Of a stretch of 10,426 nucleotides of DNA, positions 6,698-10,426 are shown in pieces. Numbering within the stretch: the stretch's first letter is position 1; the number at the start of each line of letters is the position of its first letter. Location of the stretch: the NCBI GenBank assembly GCA_023400055.1, contig JAEXFN010000010.1:1-10426 (forward strand), written 5' to 3'. Origin of the DNA: Bacillota bacterium. Lineage in GTDB: Bacteria; Bacillota; UBA4882; UBA8346. Both the position numbers and the translations under genes were made by a program. The notes under the pieces are model-generated. The model ran no database searches. It saw only the letters and a program-made list of their open reading frames with translations, and was not told the DNA's origin.

Positions 6698-6916
6698 ATG
6701 AAATTTTATATTGGTGACATTGTCAGGCTGCGCAAAGTGCATCCCTGTGGCGGGACCGATTGGGAAGTGATGCGGGTCGGGATGGATTTCCGGATCAAAT
6801 GCGTCCAATGCGGCCGGGTCGTGATGCTGCCCCGCCCGCAATTCGAGAAGTCGGTCAAGAGCGTCGTCAAATCGGTCTTTCCCGAGTCGGGGCTGGCTCC
6901 GGAGTCCGGAGAATAG
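6698..6916 (+). CDS. DUF951 family protein (YyzM-like)
   Basis: Small basic protein of unknown function, 72 residues from the ATG at 6698. The family pattern is complete: GDIVRLRKVHPCGGTDWEVMRVGMDFRIKCVQCGRVVMLPRPQFEK. The single Cys after HP and the later C-x2-C could bind a metal, which is inference. The family fold is usually described as small and beta-rich, with possible nucleic-acid binding, but no activity is established to my knowledge. The ATG gives an MKFYIGDIV start; a GTG at 6686 would add four residues, and neither start has a strong ribosome site. The last 20 residues are Ser/Pro/Glu-rich and look disordered. It begins 18 bases after mscS and ends the operon before the terminator at 6971-7000. 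Similar mscS-DUF951 pairs are frequent in Bacillota, often in the parB/ychF neighbourhood. Confidence 0.85.
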   Translation: MKFYIGDIVRLRKVHPCGGTDWEVMRVGMDFRIKCVQCGRVVMLPRPQFEKSVKSVVKSVFPESGLAPESGE

Positions 6917-6970
6917 ACTTTATTTCGTTAAGCGTAATCATGGGCTGGAATGCTCATCCTGCACGGCATA

Positions 6971-7000
6971 TCCGTTCTCCCGCCGGGAGGCGGATTATTT
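6971..7000 (+). terminator. Rho-independent terminator after the gcvH operon
   Basis: TCCG-tt-CTCCC (6971-6981) pairs with GGGAG-g-CGGA (6985-6994) across a gcc loop, and TTATTTAATTT follows. It sits 55 bases after the DUF951 stop and ahead of the M42 gene. The T tract is interrupted, so strength is uncertain. Confidence 0.6.
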
Positions 7001-7084
7001 AATTTGGGCCGCCCGGCGATGGCCGGCCGAATACAGTGAAATCATTTCCCAGCTGGAAAGGATCAAAAGAAAGAAGGATAGCTT

Positions 7085-8125
7085 ATGAATTATGACAAAG
7101 AACAGATATTTCATTACTTGCAGACGATCTTAGCCATCCCCAGCCCTTCCGGGTACACCGCCGGGATCATGAGTTACCTGCGGCAGGAATTGACCGGACT
7201 GGGGATCGCCTGCCGTGCGACCCATAACGGGGCGATCATCGCATCCGTGCCGGGGCAAGGAGCGGAACAGCAACGGACCTTCACCGCTCATGCGGATACC
7301 CTGGGCGCCATGGTCAAAGCGATCAAGCCCCATGGGACGCTGGCCCTGACTCCCATCGGCGGCTTCATGATGGGCACTGTCGAAGGGGCCAATTGCACCG
7401 TCGTCACCGGCGGCGGTTCTTCCTACAGCGGCACGATCCAGACGACCAAACCCTCGGTCCATATCAGCGGGGACGAGGCCCGGGAGCTCAAACGGACTCC
7501 GGAAAACATGGAAGTGATCCTGGACGAAAAGGTTTTTTCCAAGGACGACGCGGCCAGGCTAGGCATTGATGTCGGGGACTTCATTTGCGTCGATCCTCGG
7601 ACCGTCCTCACCGAGCGGGGGTTCGTCAAAAGCCGCTATCTGGACGATAAGGCCGGCGTGGCAATTCTGCTATATACGCTGCGGTATATCGCGGAGAACG
7701 GTTTGAAGCCGGCCTATCCCACCTATTTCTACTTCAGCAACTATGAGGAAGTGGGCCATGGCGCCTGCGCCGCTTTGCCGCCGGGAACCACCGAGTATAT
7801 CGCGGTGGATATGGGGGCGCCGGGGGTGGAGCAGAATTCATCGGAATACAGCGTTTGTATTTGCGCCAAGGATGCCTCCGGCCCCTATGATTTTGAATTG
7901 CGCCAAAAGTTGCTGCAATTATGCAAGCAGCACGATATCTCCTATAAGATGGACATCTATCCCCATTATCGCTCGGATGCCTCGGCGGCGCTCAGCGCGG
8001 GCTGGGATGTCCGGACCGGGCTGATCGGTCCGGGCGTATTCGCCTCCCACGCTTATGAGCGGACCCATATCGATTCCATCGTGGCCACGATCGATCTGAT
8101 TCTGCATTATATCACAGCGGAATGA
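7085..8125 (+). CDS. M42 family metallo-aminopeptidase
   Basis: Dinuclear-metal aminopeptidase of the tetrahedral (TET/YsdC/FrvX) type, presumably cytoplasmic, trimming peptides or deblocking N-termini. The 346 residues match the family. Expected metal and catalytic residues are visible: His69 and Asp71 in TAHADT, the Asp pair 187-188 in RYLDDKAG, Glu221-Glu222 in NYEEVGHG, Asp242 in AVDMGAP and His322 in ASHAYERTH. IPSPSG near the N-terminus and TPIGGFMMGTVEG are also typical, the latter resembling peptidases linked to the osmoprotectant NAGGN. No NAGGN synthesis genes are present, so that assignment is not supported. The start is ATG at 7085, preceded by AGAAGGA. It is probably a single-gene unit between terminators. 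Substrate specificity cannot be read from the sequence. Confidence 0.92.
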   Translation: MNYDKEQIFHYLQTILAIPSPSGYTAGIMSYLRQELTGLGIACRATHNGAIIASVPGQGAEQQRTFTAHADTLGAMVKAIKPHGTLALTPIGGFMMGTVEGANCTVVTGGGSSYSGTIQTTKPSVHISGDEARELKRTPENMEVILDEKVFSKDDAARLGIDVGDFICVDPRTVLTERGFVKSRYLDDKAGVAILLYTLRYIAENGLKPAYPTYFYFSNYEEVGHGACAALPPGTTEYIAVDMGAPGVEQNSSEYSVCICAKDASGPYDFELRQKLLQLCKQHDISYKMDIYPHYRSDASAALSAGWDVRTGLIGPGVFASHAYERTHIDSIVATIDLILHYITAE

Positions 8126-8233
8126 GGGATTGCGGGAAATGTCCTCGGCTGTCCGGTTATCGTCGGAGCGATCAAGGAATCCGGATAATTATCGAAGAAT
8201 CCGCAGCATGATAACTGCGCTGACGGGTGCCGT

Positions 8234-8276
8234 AATTTAAGGACGGGTCCAATATATGGGCCGGTCCTTAAATTTT
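8234..8276 (+). terminator. Hairpin, likely terminator after M42 gene
   Basis: A perfect 11-bp stem AATTTAAGGAC (8234-8244) with GTCCTTAAATT (8264-8274) encloses an inner GGTCC/GGGCC stem with an AATATAT loop. The stem ends in A/T pairs followed by TT, so it could act in either direction. It lies about 110 bases after the M42 stop; nothing else is seen between 8126 and 8233. Confidence 0.6.
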
Positions 8277-8320
8277 GGTACATTGGGACTGGAGTATCCA
8301 TCGCGACACAAGGCAAAACC

Positions 8321-8374
8321 GCCGGACATAAGATGGTAAATCATCGGCAAATTTACCGTCCGGCCGGATTTTTT
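8321..8374 (+). terminator. Bulged hairpin with T6 tail upstream of trxB
   Basis: GCCGGAC (8321-8327) pairs with GTCCGGC (8358-8364). GGTAAAT (8335-8341) pairs with ATTTACC (8351-8357) above a seven-base one-sided bulge. CGGA and six Ts follow (8369-8374). It may be a second terminator or an attenuator in the trxB leader, since a small alternative stem GATG/CATC (8332-8345) would conflict with it. I do not recognise a riboswitch class. Confidence 0.55.
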
Positions 8375-8481
8375 ATCGTTTTACCTCTTGGTCGGCCCGG
8401 TCCCACGGTGCCTATCATAACGCTTCCCACCTGCCGTTGCTCGATTGAAAATGGGAGGCAAGCGAGGAGCTGAAGCCAATT

Positions 8482-9435
8482 ATGAGGGAAAAATTGTATG
8501 ACCTCATTATCATCGGGGGCGGTCCCGCCGGGTTTACCGCGGCGCTCTATGCGGCCCGGGCCCGTTTGGACGTTTTGGTGATCGAAAGGTTATATTCGGG
8601 CGGCATGTTGGCGACCATGAACCTGATGGAAAACTACCCCGGTTTCGAGGAACCGATCAGCGGTCCGGACCTGGCGCTGCGCATGGAAAACCAAGTGCGG
8701 AAGTCGGGCGCTCAAATCCTCAATGAGCCTGTGACCGAGGTTAAATTGGACGAACCGAAAAAGCTGGTCACCACGGCCGATAATTCCTATCTCGGCAAAG
8801 CGGTCATTCTGTGCATGGGCACCACTCCCAAAAGCTTGGGACTGCCCAAGGAGGACCGGTTCCGCGGCGCGGGAATTTCCTTCTGCGCGACCTGCGACGG
8901 TGCGTTTTACCGGGACAAAAGCGTGGCGGTGATCGGCGGCGGAGATACCGCCCTCGAGGACGCCCTTTATTTGGCGCGGATCTGTTCCAAGGTCATGATC
9001 GTCCACCGCCGCGATACGTTACGGGCAACCCGGATCCTCCGGGAAGAAGCGCTGGAGCATAAGAAAATCGCCATCGTCTGGAATTCGGAGGTCTGTGAAT
9101 ACCTGGGCGAGAGCAAACTTAGCGGAATTAAACTGAAGAACGTGGTTACCGGGGCCATCAGCAAGAGCCACGTCGCCGGGGTTTTTATGGCGATCGGCTC
9201 CAAACCCAATAACGAACTGGTTCAAAATAAGGTGAAGCTCTCGGAGAGCGGCCATATTCTGACCAATGAACTGATGGAGACCGACATTCCGGGCGTCTAT
9301 GCCGCCGGGGACATCCGGGAAAAGGCCTTCCGGCAGGTCATTACCGCGGCTGCCGATGGCGCGATCGCGGCGTCGATGGCCGAACGTTACATCAGTACCA
9401 ACGCCGTGGAGAAACTGTTGACCCCGATAGTCTGA
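8482..9435 (+). CDS. trxB: Thioredoxin reductase (NADPH, FAD-dependent)
   Basis: Cytoplasmic flavoprotein that passes electrons from NADPH to thioredoxin or a thioredoxin-like partner. The 317 residues are the usual low-molecular-weight TrxB size. In order: FAD-binding LIIIGGGPAG (8-17); redox-active CATC at Cys135/Cys138 followed by DG; NADPH-binding VIGGGDTALED (150-160); HRRD (175-178), which favours NADPH over NADH; and a C-terminal FAD motif GVYAAGDI followed by RQVITAAADGAIAA. The annotated ATG has AGGAG at a rather long 12 bases. A TTG at 8494, five bases after GAGGG, would give the very typical MYDLIIIGGG start and 313 residues, so the start is open. No thioredoxin gene is adjacent. 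It probably forms its own transcript. Confidence 0.94.
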   Translation: MREKLYDLIIIGGGPAGFTAALYAARARLDVLVIERLYSGGMLATMNLMENYPGFEEPISGPDLALRMENQVRKSGAQILNEPVTEVKLDEPKKLVTTADNSYLGKAVILCMGTTPKSLGLPKEDRFRGAGISFCATCDGAFYRDKSVAVIGGGDTALEDALYLARICSKVMIVHRRDTLRATRILREEALEHKKIAIVWNSEVCEYLGESKLSGIKLKNVVTGAISKSHVAGVFMAIGSKPNNELVQNKVKLSESGHILTNELMETDIPGVYAAGDIREKAFRQVITAAADGAIAASMAERYISTNAVEKLLTPIV

Positions 9436-9600
9436 TCCGTTGCGCGGCGATAATGCCGGGGCGGGTATTTTCAGTAACAAAACGAGTATGCACAACAACC
9501 GAGAGAGCTGATGATTACCAAGTTAGCTCCGCAATGGAAACCGGGGCATGAGCAATTAAGTGACTGAAAAAGTTGTGTCTGTTGTATCTTAGGAGAAAGT
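9436..9600. other. Intergenic region after trxB, no gene seen
   Basis: No coding frame or strong terminator is visible. The stretch near 9558-9575 (AAGTGACTGAAAAAG) resembles one unit of the 21-bp array at the window end (GCGACTGAAAGAG), so it may be a stray degenerate copy. The similarity is short. Confidence 0.4.
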
Positions 9601-9721
9601 CTTGTCTATCCAACTTTAATCCTGTGCGAAATGTCCAGGGGTTGAACGGCCAACCCCTAGGACCTACCCCTCCGCAGGGCCTCATGCCGGCCCTTGACCT
9701 GGCATTTACCTGTACTAAACG
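9601..9721 (-). repeat. Dispersed structured repeat, copy B (uninterrupted)
   Basis: Reverse complement of copy A at 4-232 without its 100-bp insert, so the two copies point towards each other across the whole gene block. Two perfect stems are present: AGGGGTTG (9637-9644) with CAACCCCT (9651-9658), extended by GTCC/GGAC with a bulge, and AGGGCC (9676-9681) with GGCCCT (9689-9694). No T tract follows on either strand, so these are not simple terminators. It probably belongs to a genome-wide family. Confidence 0.8.
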
Positions 9722-9812
9722 TTCCGACTGCTATTAAGAAACTATTCTGCCAATCGCAACTCTGCTTGAAAGTAATTTCTGTAAGGCAACGGCATGCGCT
9801 CCATTCGCAATG

Positions 9813-9844
9813 CCGAGCGGTCTACCTCCCTGTAGACCGCTCGG
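9813..9844. other. Perfect 13-bp hairpin
   Basis: CCGAGCGGTCTAC (9813-9825) and GTAGACCGCTCGG (9832-9844) form a perfect stem around the loop CTCCCT. No T run follows on either strand, so it is not a standard terminator. It lies in a gene-free stretch and may be part of another dispersed repeat. Confidence 0.7.
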
Positions 9845-9921
9845 GGTGGATACTCTAGCCTAAAAGACCAAGCGGAATCCATGGACATCCAAAATTTCAC
9901 CTAACATTTTTAACATTCATA

Positions 9922-10159
9922 CAGCCGCCAAGGATGGCGGCTGCGCGGCGTTGCTGTCCGGATGGAAGCACCGCCGTCGGCCGGGGACCATCCTATGGAA
10001 GACGCCGGCAATGGAGGCCGGCGGCAAACTTATTGTCCATTTACCTTGCCGGTTCAGGGAAGAACCGGACATTGGAGGGGTTCTAAGGGGAAGCAACGTC
10101 CCCTTAGCGGCGGGGTTGCAAGGGGTTTGCCGCCTAAACCCCTTGCACGCCTGCAGGCG
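9922..10159. repeat. Cluster of GC-rich perfect hairpins
   Basis: Several independent perfect stems lie in a row. CAGCCGCC/GGCGGCTG spans 9922-9943. CTAAGGGG/CCCCTTAG spans 10083-10107. GCAAGGGGTTT/AAACCCCTTGC spans 10118-10146 around a GCCGCCT loop. The palindrome CGCCTGCAGGCG lies at 10148-10159. Open frames of 70-87 codons cross the region on both strands, but they have no ribosome sites and a composition dictated by the stems. This looks like a mosaic of REP-like or structured intergenic elements. The bases 9722-9812 and 10160-10239 show nothing further. Confidence 0.6.
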
Positions 10160-10239
10160 GAATCCTTGTTTTAGGCCCAAAACTTAAACCCATCATACCC
10201 CAAAAACTTTCGCTTACATTTCAAACCGATCTCTCATCA

Positions 10240-10426
10240 AATTGAAAGAGCTTGCTCAGCGACTGAAAGAGCTTGCTGAGTGACTGAGCGAGCTTGTTGA
10301 GCGACTGAGCAAGCTTGTTGAGTGACTGAGCAAGCTTGTTGAGTGACTGAGCAAGCTTGTTGAGTGACTGAGCAAGCTTGTTGAGTGACTGAGCAAGCTT
10401 GTTGAGTGACTGAGCAAGCTTGTTGA
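10240..10426. repeat. Second 21-bp tandem array, running off the window
   Basis: About nine units. GACTG starts fall at 10261, 10282, 10303, 10324, 10345, 10366, 10387 and 10408, an exact 21-bp period. The left units are diverged and the right ones nearly identical, and CAAGCTTG is the central palindrome. The plus strand has a TGA in every frame, while all three minus frames are open across the repeat. One minus frame reads a Leu-rich heptad NKLAQSL, then SKLFQSL, and stops at 10221 after FQFDERSV. It could be the C-terminus of a coiled-coil protein starting beyond 10426, or simply a non-coding repeat. The array is unrelated in sequence to the array at 223-503. Confidence 0.8.

Noticed and set aside
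8276..8374. Cyclic-di-GMP riboswitch, because of cacaaggcaaaacc
   Set aside because: The tetraloop helix and the GACGCAAAGCC segment expected after it are missing; only a short resemblance remains.
9917..10187. Overlapping 70-87 codon frames on both strands
   Set aside because: They are by-products of GC-rich palindromes, without ribosome sites or recognisable domains.

Overview
The window looks like the chromosome of a diderm member of the Bacillota (Firmicutes). The coding DNA is moderately GC-rich and uses strong AGGAGG-type ribosome sites with frequent GTG and TTG starts. It carries typical Bacillota genes (a LipM-type octanoyltransferase, a DUF951 protein, GcvH, an M42 peptidase) next to an MlaE/MlaF/MlaD lipid-transport operon, which makes sense only in a cell with an outer membrane. 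Negativicutes, Limnochordia/Hydrogenispora-like or Halanaerobiales-like lineages would fit. This is inference, because no rRNA or marker gene is present.

Layout. Positions 1-232 hold a structured dispersed repeat (copy A) split by a 100-bp nested palindrome that looks like a MITE. Positions 223-503 hold a tandem array with a 21-bp period. Six of its units contain a perfect DnaA-box consensus (TTATNCACA), three more are one base off, and it has 19 GATC sites; I consider it the most interesting object here. Positions 563-3581 (minus strand) hold mlaE-mlaF-mlaD, with a leader containing three 54-bp tandem repeats and a candidate promoter near 3847-3876. Positions 3894-4628 appear non-coding, with several inverted repeats.

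Positions 4635-6916 (plus strand) hold a tight gcvH-lipM-mscS-DUF951 operon followed by a terminator. An M42 aminopeptidase gene (7085-8125) and two terminator-like hairpins follow, then a thioredoxin reductase gene (8482-9435). From 9436 to the end no gene is supported. This part holds an inverted second copy of the dispersed repeat (copy B, 9601-9721), a set of perfect hairpins, and a second, unrelated 21-bp tandem array that runs off the window.

How the parts work together. MlaE/F/D would form a minimal lipid transporter. MlaD has an unusual C-terminal beta-strand-rich domain that could reach the outer membrane. GcvH and LipM form a lipoate-assembly pair in which GcvH is the expected octanoyl acceptor. 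The rest is housekeeping: osmotic safety valve, peptide turnover and thiol redox. The unusual content is in the repeat-rich flanks.
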